DNA from: Oscillospiraceae bacterium
GTDB taxonomy: Bacteria; Bacillota; Clostridia; Oscillospirales; Ruminococcaceae
NCBI GenBank assembly: GCA_028689635.1
Contig: JAQVCU010000010.1
Span: 1-46,012, forward strand
DNA: 46,012 nt
Direction of reading: 5' to 3'
Numbering within the stretch: the first letter of the stretch is position 1; each line of letters starts with the position of its first letter. The notes under the pieces are model-generated. The model was not told the origin of the DNA. It saw nothing but the letters and a program-made list of their open reading frames with translations, and searched no databases. The position numbers and the translations under genes are program-made. This document shows, piece by piece, positions 34,878 through 43,145 of this stretch.

Positions 34878-34905
34878 TTTACTTACAGCGAGTATAGTAC
34901 TATAA
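34878..34905 (+). promoter_or_regulatory. Promoter of the 73-aa gene
   Basis: TTTACT, about 17 bp, TATAAT (box near 34899-34904) in the AT-rich divergent region; a ~75-base leader leads to AAGGGGAGG and ATG 34984. Confidence 0.55.
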
Positions 34906-34983
34906 TATCCATATGATATATAGTGCTTTTTCGCCCTGCGGCCCTGCCGCCGGACAGAAAAAAACAAGGGGAGGAATACAAAG

Positions 34984-35205
34984 ATGGAACCGGCAAGACA
35001 GGCGCTGCCCAAGGGGAAGTGGCACTATATCGCCCTGATCTCAGAGCAATCGGACCGCTATGGCGGCCTGCTGGTGGAAATGATGGAGGAATACGGCGTT
35101 TCCAGCCTTCGGGCGCTGACGCGGGATCAGGCGCAGGATTTTTGGGAGCGTCTTGAGGCGCGGCTGATCGAAAATCTGCCCATAACGGGTGATCGGAAAA
35201 GCTGA
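34984..35205 (+). CDS. Small protein of unknown function, 73 aa
   Basis: I do not recognise this protein. It is supported by a strong binding site (AAGGGGAGG at 34966-34974), a plausible promoter and compact helical content (YGGLLVEMMEEYGVSSLRAL, DQAQDFWERLEARLIENL). There is no signal peptide or membrane segment. It is divergent from the small XRE regulator, which suggests they belong together, for instance as a regulator with a small effector. A toxin or modulator role would be a guess. Confidence 0.6.
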   Translation: MEPARQALPKGKWHYIALISEQSDRYGGLLVEMMEEYGVSSLRALTRDQAQDFWERLEARLIENLPITGDRKS

Positions 35206-35232
35206 CGGAAGGCCGCGGCGCCCGGGCCCGCG

Positions 35233-35261
35233 TTGTGAAACGGCGGGAAATGTGGTACAAT
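35233..35261 (+). promoter_or_regulatory. Promoter of the SGNH-like lipoprotein
   Basis: TTGTGA (35233-35238), 17-bp spacer, TACAAT (35256-35261), 40 bases before the ATG. Confidence 0.75.
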
Positions 35262-35300
35262 AGCCACTGGAAATCATGACGGTTTTGGGGGCTGAGAGAG

Positions 35301-36209
35301 ATGAACAGAAAAAAGCTTTGTATTTTGATATTGGCGGCGGCATTGCTGCTGCTTTGCTCCTGCGCTGGCACGGCGGGACAGGACGAAACGCCGCCGCCCG
35401 CAAGTTCCGCGGCCCTGCCGGAAGGACCGGAAGAGCCGGAAATAGCAAAAACACCGGAGCCGATTCCGGAACCTGAGCCGGAGCCAGAACCAGAGCCAAA
35501 GCCGGAGCCGGACCGCAGCGCCGAGCCGGTCTACCAGAACAACCCGCAGCTTACGCCGCCGGATTACGATTCTCCGGCGCTGCTTTTGCCCAGCGAGGAT
35601 ATGGGGCAGGAATATCTTGACCAGTTCGTCTTTTTGTGCGATTCCCCCATGTACTGGCTCAAGCTGTACGAGCTGCTCAGCGACGGCTATGCCACCCAGC
35701 AGATCTGGACAGGCCCGGAGGGCACCATGACCCTGGCCTATCAAAGCGATTACGCGATCCTTGACCCGGCAGACGGGGTGGAGAGGCCTATCCGCGAAGT
35801 GGTAGAGCGCCACCGGCCAGCCTATTTGATGATCACGGTGGGCATCAACGGCGTTTCTTTTATGGATGAGGAATACTTTGTATCGGAGTACACCGATCTG
35901 GTCGCCGATATCCAGGAGATCAGCCCGGATACGGTGATCGTTTTGCAGTCGATCCTTCCCATTTCTCCCCGTTATCGATACTGGGGCAACATCACCAACG
36001 AGATCATCACCCGCGCCAACGGCTGGATTTTGAAGATCGCCGAGGACAGGGGTTGTTACTATCTGGATACGATCTCGGTCATTCTGGGGGAGGACGGCAA
36101 CGCAAAGCCGGAGCTGCAGATGGAGGATGGGCTGCATCTCAACAGCGACGGGCTTTCCCTGGTGCTGGATTACATCCGCACCCATGGAGTTCCGCCGGAA
36201 AAAGCATAA
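35301..36209 (+). CDS. Lipoprotein with SGNH/GDSL-like domain
   Basis: Exported lipoprotein, 302 aa. Signal peptide NRKKLCILILAAALLLLCSC with the lipidated Cys in LCSC, then a Pro/Glu-rich spacer with a run of EP repeats (EPIPEPEPEPEPEPKPEP). From about residue 110 a domain resembles SGNH hydrolases: VFLCDSPMYWL where the first block (GDS) would be, MITVGINGV (block III, usually GxND), QSILPISP, and a final DGLHLNSDG with the block V Asp and His. Block I reads CDS in place of GDS but keeps the nucleophile Ser. Relatives act on cell-wall polymers or acyl esters; the substrate is unknown. Confidence 0.75.
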   Translation: MNRKKLCILILAAALLLLCSCAGTAGQDETPPPASSAALPEGPEEPEIAKTPEPIPEPEPEPEPEPKPEPDRSAEPVYQNNPQLTPPDYDSPALLLPSEDMGQEYLDQFVFLCDSPMYWLKLYELLSDGYATQQIWTGPEGTMTLAYQSDYAILDPADGVERPIREVVERHRPAYLMITVGINGVSFMDEEYFVSEYTDLVADIQEISPDTVIVLQSILPISPRYRYWGNITNEIITRANGWILKIAEDRGCYYLDTISVILGEDGNAKPELQMEDGLHLNSDGLSLVLDYIRTHGVPPEKA

Positions 36210-36240
36210 AGGGATAAAGAGATCCTCAAAAATACACAAA

Positions 36241-36284
36241 ACGCCCCGCGGCCCGATCATAGGCCGCAGGGCGTTTTATTTTTT
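36241..36284 (+). terminator. Terminator of the SGNH-like lipoprotein
   Basis: ACGCC-CC-GCGGCC (36241-36253) with GGCCGC-AG-GGCGT (36262-36274) and a T-rich tail. Confidence 0.9.
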
Positions 36285-36679
36285 GCGGCAAACTGCGGGA
36301 CAAAGGATTGGGCAGCGGGGCAAGGAAGAGCTCGACAGGCCGTCCGAAAAATCAAAATCGGCCGCGGCCGCCAGAACAAAGCCCTGAAAAATGCAGGCGG
36401 AAAAAGGTTGGCAGAGGGAGAAACAGGTGATAAGATAGAAAAAAGGTTAAAAAGCCGGAATTATAAGTATTCTGGATGCGGGAAACAGGATAGAAGAAAA
36501 AATAAATATATAAGTGGCAAAAAAGGTTTTTGAAGAATCTTGGGGAAAAAACGGGATCCCGGATATCCAGCGGGCAACGAAATGAGGCCATTCCCCTTGA
36601 ATTCTCCCAATAGGGGATGTTGTTTTCGCGGAAAATGAACGATACTTCTGTTGTAAACAAAAAATAGGAGGGAAAATCA
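36285..36679 (+). other. Gene-free, AT-rich stretch before XRE gene
   Basis: No gene is supported here. Composition shifts from GC-rich to AT-rich near 36420. The only possible regulatory marks are TTGTTT...GATACT (36620-36646, 15-bp spacing, weak) and an inverted TTTTC-GCG-GAAAA close to it, which could be an operator for the next gene. Confidence 0.4.
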
Positions 36680-37144
36680 ATGAACCAATTGACCACAGGA
36701 AAATTTATTGCAGAAAAAAGGAAAGAAAAGAATTTAACCCAGGAACAGTTGGCGGAGAGGCTGGGGGTCTCGAATAAAACCATTTCAAAATGGGAAACGG
36801 GAAAATGCATGCCTGATTATGCTGTCGTAAAAAACCTGTGCGATGAGCTGGAAATTACCGTGGCGGAACTGATAGATGGCGAAAAAGCAGAAACCAATAG
36901 CGTGCGTACATACGACGAAGAACAGATCATAGACCTGTTAAAACGGACGCAAGAGTTAGAGAAACAGAAAAATGTGCTTTATGGCGTCCTGCTTATTGTA
37001 ATGGGGATCGCCTTACAGGCGCTTTCGCATACTTTTGGCGGGTCCAATGTCAAGGACTTTTTTTCTGGGCCTCTGGTAGGGATCTCTTTGGCTGAAATGT
37101 TGATCGGCGTATATGTGGTGGGAAGAAATATCGCAAGCAAATAG
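36680..37144 (+). CDS. XRE-family regulator with C-terminal membrane hairpin
   Basis: 154 aa. N-terminal helix-turn-helix (GKFIAEKRKEKNLTQEQLAERLGVSNKTISKWETGKCMPDYAVVKNLCDEL), a charged coiled linker (EEQIIDLLKRTQELEKQK) and two hydrophobic segments (VLYGVLLIVMGIALQAL and GPLVGISLAEMLIGVYVVG). ATG 36680 is preceded by TAGGAGGG. It is AT-richer than the surroundings, so recent gain is possible. It is followed by a small membrane gene, probably in one operon. Confidence 0.88.
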   Translation: MNQLTTGKFIAEKRKEKNLTQEQLAERLGVSNKTISKWETGKCMPDYAVVKNLCDELEITVAELIDGEKAETNSVRTYDEEQIIDLLKRTQELEKQKNVLYGVLLIVMGIALQALSHTFGGSNVKDFFSGPLVGISLAEMLIGVYVVGRNIASK

Positions 37145-37218
37145 TCTCCTGCGGGTAAGCTGTGAAACGATTCAGCGAATTGGATCGAATGATACTTAAA
37201 ATTTGGAGGAATACGAGT

Positions 37219-37497
37219 ATGGCAGATTTTTTGCAAGCCGCATTCCCTTGGGTCGTCATGGGCGTTGCCATAGCGCTATTTTGCTGTAACCATGCAAAAA
37301 TGAAGCGGCAAAACACAGACGGCGGCAAACAAAAGACCGATGACGAAAAAAAGGCCGACAACCGGATGGCGGAGGGAATGTCCATTGGAATGTGCATCGG
37401 CGTTGCCATCGGTTCCACCGGAGTCTGCAGCCTTGCCACAGGCGTCAGCCTTGGGATGCTGATCGGCATGGTAGCCGGGATGTACATGAAAAAATAA
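37219..37497 (+). CDS. Small glycine-zipper membrane protein, 92 aa
   Basis: No named family recognised. ATG 37219 has GGAGG nine bases upstream; an earlier ATG in frame lacks one. The N-terminal membrane segment (FPWVVMGVAIALFCC) is followed by a charged stretch (KRQNTDGGKQKTDDEKKADNR), then a second, Gly/Met-rich hydrophobic segment with regular glycines (GMSIGMCIGVAIGSTGVCSLATGVSLGMLIGMVAGM). It lies 74 bases after the XRE gene, so the regulator may control it. Confidence 0.75.
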   Translation: MADFLQAAFPWVVMGVAIALFCCNHAKMKRQNTDGGKQKTDDEKKADNRMAEGMSIGMCIGVAIGSTGVCSLATGVSLGMLIGMVAGMYMKK

Positions 37498-37639
37498 GTT
37501 GGCGCTTGTCTAAAAGAGAGAGACCCGGCGGCGGGCAGGGGCCGCCAAAAGGCGCGCGTTTTTGTGGCGGGGGCCGGGCGTCCGCTGCCCTTCTTTTCCC
37601 GGGGCGCGGTACCCGCAAAAAAGGAGGGAAGGCAAAAGA

Positions 37640-37672
37640 AAGATCCCCCATGCGCTGAGCATGGGGGATCTT
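37640..37672. terminator. Hairpin after the small membrane gene
   Basis: Perfect 14-bp stem AAGATCCCCCATGC/GCATGGGGGATCTT. The T-rich side (TCTTTT) is on the - strand; it may still end + strand transcripts. Confidence 0.7.
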
Positions 37673-37742
37673 GTGAGGTTGGACTAAAATAGACGCTTTT
37701 GCATTTTCATCCAAAATCAGGGATTTGACCCCCTCGTAACCC

Positions 37743-37872
37743 GCAAAAGGTTGGCAGCGACAGCGAGCCGTCGTGAGGGCGCTTTAAGTGAGACTCCAAA
37801 TCTTTGATTTGGCCAGTCGAACTTATGCCTTGGCTCAACCGAGCAGGCGGGCGAGCGTGACCTTTTGCGAAA
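37743..37872. repeat. ~130-bp element with inverted ends
   Basis: Begins CGCAAAAGGT and ends ACCTTTTGCG (10-bp perfect inverted ends). Next to them are related GC-rich inner arms, and inside is a hairpin CCAAATC-TTT-GATTTGG flanked by GACT/AGTC. There is no frame with protein character. It could be a small mobile element (MITE-like) or a structured RNA. Confidence 0.5.
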
Positions 37873-37892
37873 AAGGAGCAACAGCAGAGCGG

Positions 37893-37925
37893 ATGAAAAA
37901 TGCCCAGTCCGAAGACTGGGCATTT
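37893..37925 (-). terminator. Terminator of tRNA-Gly
   Basis: AAATGCCCAGTC (37898-37909), CGAA loop, GACTGGGCATTT (37914-37925); on the - strand followed by a short T run. Confidence 0.88.
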
Positions 37926-37950
37926 CGATTGAGCGCCGCTTGTTGCGACG

Positions 37951-38024
37951 TGGAGCAGGCAAGGGGAATCGAACCCCCACGACCAGCTTGGGAAGCTGGA
38001 GTTCTACCACTAAACTATGCCTGC
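37951..38024 (-). tRNA. tRNA-Gly(CCC)
   Basis: The cloverleaf reads on the - strand from 38024: acceptor GCAGGCA pairs with TGCCTGC, the anticodon stem CCAGC/GCTGG closes loop TTCCCAA with anticodon CCC, the T arm has GGTTCGATTC, discriminator T, and CCA is encoded (37953-37951). Length 74 with CCA. Confidence 0.96.
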
Positions 38025-38193
38025 AAGTGCTTATACATTATCGCTCAAAAACCGAAAAAAGTCAAGAGCGTTTTCTCAAAAGCGGTGGACGATCCCCAAA
38101 ACAGGATCTTGCGGCGTTGTGGCATACCGCCGGGAAAAAGCGCATATCATGGCTTAGCCAAAGCCGATACGATATGCCAAAGGAGGCCTGACG

Positions 38194-38787
38194 ATGGGGC
38201 GGGATAGCCTGCTGTTTAAACATCAAAGCGGCTTGTACCTTACCGTTACGCGGGAGCACGCCGCAGAACCCGGCTGCCACATGAACCGCCGGGTGGGGAC
38301 GGCGGGGCTGCGCCACAGCGGCAAGCTGGCCCGGGAAGCCGCCCGGCTGCTGGCCGCGCCCTATCAGGCCGGGGCGCTGGTAGAGCTCATCCTCTGTGAG
38401 CAGGGGTGCGAGGTGGTGGGAAGTTTTTTAGCCTGCGAGCTCAGCGGCGGCAACGCCCTTTCTCTCAACCGCGGCTGCGATATCCGCGTGGCCGCCTTCC
38501 GGTGGGAGGAAGAAAGGCCGGTTCTTTTGGAGCCGGAACCCCTGTCCGGGCAGAGCGTACTGCTGCTGGCGGACCGGCTTTTCCCGCCGGATAAGGCCCT
38601 TTGCTGCGCACAATGGGCTGCGGCCCAGGAGGCGGCCCTCTCCGGGGTCTGCGCACTGTTTGGCACGCCGGGAAAGGTAGGCTGGCGCAGGGTCCACTGC
38701 CTGTTCTCCGCCGTGGAGGTACCGGGTTTCCATTTTTGGCCGGAGGAGGAATGCCCATTGTGCCGGGCGGAAAAAGCCAATCCATAA
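38194..38787 (+). CDS. Degenerate PyrE-like phosphoribosyltransferase relative
   Basis: 197 aa, cytoplasmic. ATG 38194 has GGAGG six bases upstream. Its shape recalls orotate-type phosphoribosyltransferases: an N-terminal GLYLT...GCHMNRR segment where PyrE-like proteins have GxHxxxY, a Rossmann-like core, and a C-terminal FHFWPEEECPLCRAEKANP like the ECPLC tail of some PyrE-like proteins. The PRPP loop (VLLVDDVxTTG in active enzymes) reads VLLLADRLFPPDK and lacks the acidic pair and TTG, so catalysis is unlikely. The family link is my inference at low certainty. Confidence 0.5.
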   Translation: MGRDSLLFKHQSGLYLTVTREHAAEPGCHMNRRVGTAGLRHSGKLAREAARLLAAPYQAGALVELILCEQGCEVVGSFLACELSGGNALSLNRGCDIRVAAFRWEEERPVLLEPEPLSGQSVLLLADRLFPPDKALCCAQWAAAQEAALSGVCALFGTPGKVGWRRVHCLFSAVEVPGFHFWPEEECPLCRAEKANP

Positions 38788-38794
38788 AGGCAGT

Positions 38795-38832
38795 GCCCCG
38801 CGGCAGGCCCCAAAAAGGGCGCGCCGCGGGGC
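38795..38832 (+). terminator. Possible terminator
   Basis: GCCCCGCGGC (38795-38804) and GCCGCGGGGC (38823-38832), loop of 18 bases, only a short T run after. It lies between the gene ending at 38787 and the convergent EamA gene. Confidence 0.5.
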
Positions 38833-38853
38833 GCTTTGACGGATCAAACTCCT

Positions 38854-39750
38854 TTAGCCGGCGGGATGCCGGGAAGATTCCAAAGTTACCAGTAAGGAGC
38901 AGGAGAGGATCAGCAGGCAGCCGACGCCGGTGCGCCAAGAAAAGGGTTCGGAAAAAAGCAAAAGGCCAAACAGAACGCCGGTGACCGGCTCCAGCATGTT
39001 GAGCAGGGCGGTGGTGGTGGGCCCCAGGATGCGGACAGCCGTGGCATAGACATAAAGCGGCACGATAGAGCCCACCAGGGCCCCCAGAACAATATAGAGA
39101 TAGACCGTCCCGTTGGGGGGCAGCTGCAGCGTACCCAGAATCAGGCCCTGTCCCGCAAGGGAGCTCGAGGTGAACAGGGAAACATAAAAAATGACCACCG
39201 AGGTGGGGAGGGTAACAAAGCTCGCTTTGTTATTGGCGATCACATAAGAACCATAGGCGAGGCCAGAGAGCAGGGCCAGCAGCGCGCCCTTGACCGAGAC
39301 GCCGTGGCTGAAATCCGCCAAAAACGCAATACCGCCCAAAGCCGCCGCAATGGCCACGATGCGCCCCACGGTGAGCTTTTCTTTGAAAAACACCGCCATA
39401 ACGATGGTGATGAACGCCGGGAAGAAGAAATGGAACATCACCGTAAGGCTGACCGGCAGATAATCGTAGGAACGGACCATTAGGGAGCCGCAAATATGGC
39501 AGCCCAGGATGCCAAAAAACGCCAGCTGCAGGCCTTGGGAGAGGGTGACGCGAAAAGACTGGCGCGTCACCAGCATCACGACGCCGAAAAACAGGGCGGA
39601 AAGCGCAAAGGAAGAGAACAAAAGCGTATCCCCCGCGCCGCCCGCCAGCAGCGCCAGCTTTGTAACAGAAGGGGAGATCCCGTAGCAGAGCGACGAGAGC
39701 ACCACGCAGAACACCCCGAGGGCGGTGGACCGTTTGACCGCATGTTTCAT
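38854..39750 (-). CDS. EamA/DMT-family transporter
   Basis: Drug/metabolite transporter, 298 aa, ten membrane segments in two EamA repeats. ATG 39750 has GGAGG seven bases upstream. First repeat: LGVFCVVLSSLCYGISPSVTKL to FFKEKLTVGRIVAIAAALGGIAFL; second: GALLALLSGLAYGSYVIANNK to LFSEPFSWRTGVGCLLILSCSLLVT; the repeated pattern FxExxxxxxxxGxxLI is visible in both. Members export amino acids or metabolites. No substrate clue. Confidence 0.9.
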   Translation of the reverse strand: MKHAVKRSTALGVFCVVLSSLCYGISPSVTKLALLAGGAGDTLLFSSFALSALFFGVVMLVTRQSFRVTLSQGLQLAFFGILGCHICGSLMVRSYDYLPVSLTVMFHFFFPAFITIVMAVFFKEKLTVGRIVAIAAALGGIAFLADFSHGVSVKGALLALLSGLAYGSYVIANNKASFVTLPTSVVIFYVSLFTSSSLAGQGLILGTLQLPPNGTVYLYIVLGALVGSIVPLYVYATAVRILGPTTTALLNMLEPVTGVLFGLLLFSEPFSWRTGVGCLLILSCSLLVTLESSRHPAG

Positions 39751-39846
39751 GATAGTTCCTCCCTGGCATAGACCAATATATAACATCTTAGAACATAATG
39801 ATTATAAACAATGAACCTGGAAAAAGCAAACAAAAAATGGCGCTTT

Positions 39847-39888
39847 GCAAAAAAGGCCGAAGCGGACTGTCCGCTCCGGCCTTTTTGC
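39847..39888. terminator. Terminator of the MATE gene
   Basis: GCAAAAAAGGCCG..AGCGGA with TCCGCT..CGGCCTTTTTGC (39847-39888), T run on both strands. Confidence 0.9.
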
Positions 39889-39899
39889 GTGGGGGAAAA

Positions 39900-41255
39900 T
39901 CAGCTGACGGTGACGTCTTTGATCCATTTTTTGCCCAGGGCATGGGGAATGGCGATCATGCATTTGAGCACTTCATCACATTTGAGGCAGGCATAGACAA
40001 TGGGGATGGAAAGATGGAAATAGTTTCCGGTGAGAAACCCTAAAGGAATGGCCACCGTCCACATGAAGATCACATCCACGATCAGGACAAACTTGGTATC
40101 CCCGCCGCCCCGCAGGGTGCCGGTCATGGTATTGAAATCCAAAGCCTCGAAGAAAACCACGACGGAATGCACCGCCATGATCTGCATGGCGTAAAGGCGG
40201 GTGGCCGAATCCACATTGTAAAGATCCACTACCCAACTGCGCAGGAAAAGGATCATCCCGCAGGAGATCAGGCCGAGGGTGGCGCTGAGCAGCATGATGG
40301 AGCGGGCCTCCCGGCGTACCTCCTCCAGCCGCCCTTCGCCGATGGTGTTGCCGATGATGGCGGCCGCGCCGCTGGAAACGCCCCAGATCATAACGGAACA
40401 CAGCTGCGTCGCCACATTGGCGATGCTCATGGCGGCGGTGTATTCGGTGCCCATGTGGGAGACGATGGAGGTGATGACGGCGGAACCGACGGTCCAGATC
40501 ATCTCGTTGCAAAGCACCGGAACCGCGTTGCTGACAAATTGGCGGTAGATGCCTTTTCCACGCGCCCAGAGATCCGCCAGGCGCAGGCGGATCTTATCTT
40601 CTTTAAAGAAAACATAGAAAAACATAATGGCAAATTCGATCACGCGGGAGATGGTGGTGGCGATGGCCGCGCCCTCTATGCCCAGGGCGGGGCAGCCCAA
40701 CTTGCCAAAAATGAAGACCCAGTTGAAAAAGATGTTGCTGACCAGGGTGGTACAGGAGGTGATAAAGGCGATACGCACCGTCCCCACCGAACGCAGGACA
40801 AAATTGACGGTGTTGGAGAAGGCAAAAAAGATAAAATAGATCCCGATGATGTGCAGGTATTTGACGCCGGCCTCGATGACGGCCGGATCATTGGTAAAGA
40901 GCTTCATCACGACCTGGGGACAGAAGAAGGCGATGGCGGAAAAAAGCAGCGCCGAGGCGGTCACCGCTCTCAGCAGCACAGCGGTGATCCGCCGGATCTG
41001 AGCCGTATCCCCCTTGCCCCAATATTGGGCGATCATGACATTGGCGCCGCCGGAAAGCCCGAAGGAAACCGTCATGAGCATAAAAAACAGCTGGTTTGCG
41101 ATGGAGGAGGCGGAGAGGGCGACCTCTCCCAAGGTGCCCAGCATCAGGGTATCCATCATACTGACGCCCATATTGATCAGGTTTTGCCCGGCCACGGGGA
41201 GGGCGATGGCGAAAAGCTTTTTATAAAAGGAACGGTCTGTGCTGAAAACTGACAT
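39900..41255 (-). CDS. MATE-family efflux transporter
   Basis: Twelve-segment multidrug/metabolite antiporter, 451 aa. ATG 41255 has GGAGG upstream. Seen: N-terminal FYKKLFAIALPVAGQNLINMGVSMMDTLMLGTLGEVALSASSIANQ, typical of the family, and a related second half (SNAVPVLCNEMIWTVGSAVITSIVSHMGTEYTAAMSIANV). Family members use Na+ or H+ gradients. It is divergent from the RND efflux genes with a 351-base gap, so both may respond to similar stress, which is inference. Confidence 0.93.
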   Translation of the reverse strand: MSVFSTDRSFYKKLFAIALPVAGQNLINMGVSMMDTLMLGTLGEVALSASSIANQLFFMLMTVSFGLSGGANVMIAQYWGKGDTAQIRRITAVLLRAVTASALLFSAIAFFCPQVVMKLFTNDPAVIEAGVKYLHIIGIYFIFFAFSNTVNFVLRSVGTVRIAFITSCTTLVSNIFFNWVFIFGKLGCPALGIEGAAIATTISRVIEFAIMFFYVFFKEDKIRLRLADLWARGKGIYRQFVSNAVPVLCNEMIWTVGSAVITSIVSHMGTEYTAAMSIANVATQLCSVMIWGVSSGAAAIIGNTIGEGRLEEVRREARSIMLLSATLGLISCGMILFLRSWVVDLYNVDSATRLYAMQIMAVHSVVVFFEALDFNTMTGTLRGGGDTKFVLIVDVIFMWTVAIPLGFLTGNYFHLSIPIVYACLKCDEVLKCMIAIPHALGKKWIKDVTVS

Positions 41256-41606
41256 AATAACCTCCGGGATATGGGGATTGCGCCAGCAGGCGCTAAAACA
41301 GATTTTAGTATAAACCTTGAAGCAGCTCCAAGGTCAAGAGGTTTTTTTCAAAACTGGGCGCGGCGGGGAGGAAAGGCCGCCTTTTGCCGGGCCGGAAACG
41401 CCGCCGGAACAGGTGGCGGAAAGATGAAATCCATGTGATGGCTAAGTGAAAACTATGAAGCAAAAATGTCCGAAACCGCCGGTATGTAAACATTTGAGAA
41501 ATTGCGCGGAGGATTCGTTGACGGAGGTTTTTCCTTTCTGATAACATGACAAAAGAAAAAGCGCCAAACCATAATGGAAAGATTTTTGGAAAGAAGGAAC
41601 TGTTTT
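41256..41606 (+). promoter_or_regulatory. Divergent region, MATE and RND genes
   Basis: No gene is supported. The best promoter for the RND operon is TTGACG (41518-41523), 16-bp spacer, GATAAC (41540-41545), about 60 bases before ATG 41607. AT-rich patches lie around 41440-41500. No clear MATE promoter or operator seen. Confidence 0.45.
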
Positions 41607-43142
41607 ATGACCTCACCGAGATCCCGACAAAAAACCGCCCTGGCCGGTGTAGCCGCCGCTTTGGGGCTAACGGTATTCCTGTCCGGCTGCAGCGGAGCCC
41701 AGGGGGGCGCCCCGGGCGGAAAAGGGGCCATGCCCGCGCAGGCTGGGCAGGCTTCTACCGCGATTTCTGTCAACCTGACCACAGCTTCCACCGGAACCAT
41801 TGTCCGGGAAACGGAGTTTGCCGGGCGGATCGAGGCTTCTCAGACGGTCAGCGTCTACGCAGGAACTTCCGGACAGGTGCTGACCACCTATTTTAACGTG
41901 GGCGAAGAGGTGCAGGCCGGGGATCTTTTGGCCGATCTGGACGGAGAAAATCTGGCCAATTCTTTGGAGCTGGCGGAGCTTAAGTATCAGTCCGCCCTCA
42001 ATTCGGCGCAGTCCAGCCTGCTCAATTCCGAGAAAAGCTACAATTCCCAAAGCAAAAGCTATCAGACCGCGGTGGATAATTTGAAGGATTTCGAGGACGA
42101 ATACGACGAAGTGGTGGACGCGGCGAAGGCCAAACAGACTGCGGCCCAAAAAGCCCTGACCGCCGCCAAGGAGGCCCTGGTGAACGACACGACCGGCGAC
42201 CCGGACGGCGCTTTGCAGCAGGCGGTGGACGAAGCCCAGGCGGATTATGATGACGCCGCCGACGAATATTCTACCACCAAATCGGAGTACGACCGTAAGC
42301 TGGAAACCTATAAGACCGCCCGAAACAACGCCCGGGACGACCTGGAATACACCTCAGAAAGCTACAGCCTGACCACCGGCGAAGGGCTGGAGGGGGTCTC
42401 CGGTTCTGTAGCCACCAGCATCCGCCAGGCCCAGCTGGAATATGAGTCCGCCCAGAAAGCCATGGAGGACGCCAAGATCTACGCGCCGGTCTCCGGCATC
42501 ATCTCCGCCAAAAATATTGAGGATTACGAGATGGCTTCGTCCAACTCCGCGGCTTTCACCATCCGTACCGACGGCAGCCCCGTCATCGCTTTCAACGCCT
42601 CGGAAGCCGGCGCCAACGCGCTGTCCATCGGCTCGCAGATCACGGTGACCTACGAAGGAACGCAATATGCAGCCGAAGTCATCGAGATCGCCACCGACGC
42701 CAACTCCTCCGGGCTTTATCCCGTGAAGGCGCGCACCTTAGAAGATATGGGTACCAGCCGTACCGGCGCGGTGGTCAAGGTGACCGCCGCTACGGCCCGC
42801 GCCGAGGACGCCATGATCATCGATATGGACTACATCGAATACGACGAAAACCAGCCCTATGTCTATCTCTTCCGGGATGGCGTAGCCGTCCGGGCCGACC
42901 TGGAACTGGGGATCAGCGATAACGAATCCGTCGTGGTGGTCAGCGGCCTTTCCGCCGGGGACCAGATCATCACCACCTGGCACCCGGATCTGAAGGACGG
43001 CGCCGCTGTCAGCGACCGGGCTGCCGCCAGCACCGAAGCGCCCGCAGCCGCTGGGCAGCCCGAGGGCGCCGGTCCCGGAAAAATGCCCCAGGGAGGCGCC
43101 CCGGAGGGGATGCCCGCCGGGACCGGCGGGAAGGGGGAATAA
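41607..43142 (+). CDS. RND efflux adaptor (HlyD/AcrA-like lipoprotein)
   Basis: Membrane-fusion-type subunit, 511 aa. ATG 41607 follows AAGGAAC; an earlier ATG lacks a binding site. Signal peptide with a lipobox (VFLSGC) and a Gly/Pro/Ala-rich linker. The biotinyl-lipoyl-like half (FAGRIEASQTVSVYAGTSGQVLTTYFNVGEEVQAGDLLADLD) precedes a long helical hairpin rich in Ala/Gln/Glu/Lys (about residues 110-260), then the second lipoyl half (AKIYAPVSGIISAKNIEDYEM) and beta-barrel domain. The C-terminus is a Pro/Gly/Met-rich tail. It works with the RND pump that begins three bases on. Confidence 0.92.
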   Translation: MTSPRSRQKTALAGVAAALGLTVFLSGCSGAQGGAPGGKGAMPAQAGQASTAISVNLTTASTGTIVRETEFAGRIEASQTVSVYAGTSGQVLTTYFNVGEEVQAGDLLADLDGENLANSLELAELKYQSALNSAQSSLLNSEKSYNSQSKSYQTAVDNLKDFEDEYDEVVDAAKAKQTAAQKALTAAKEALVNDTTGDPDGALQQAVDEAQADYDDAADEYSTTKSEYDRKLETYKTARNNARDDLEYTSESYSLTTGEGLEGVSGSVATSIRQAQLEYESAQKAMEDAKIYAPVSGIISAKNIEDYEMASSNSAAFTIRTDGSPVIAFNASEAGANALSIGSQITVTYEGTQYAAEVIEIATDANSSGLYPVKARTLEDMGTSRTGAVVKVTAATARAEDAMIIDMDYIEYDENQPYVYLFRDGVAVRADLELGISDNESVVVVSGLSAGDQIITTWHPDLKDGAAVSDRAAASTEAPAAAGQPEGAGPGKMPQGGAPEGMPAGTGGKGE

Positions 43143-43145
43143 AGG

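Noticed and set aside
37717-38010. - strand frame reading through the tRNA
   Set aside because: It translates tRNA-Gly(CCC) and the inverted-end element; the tRNA cloverleaf is complete.
38194-38787. Functional orotate phosphoribosyltransferase (pyrE)
   Set aside because: The PRPP-binding loop lacks its acidic pair and TTG, and similarity is limited to the outline and tail.
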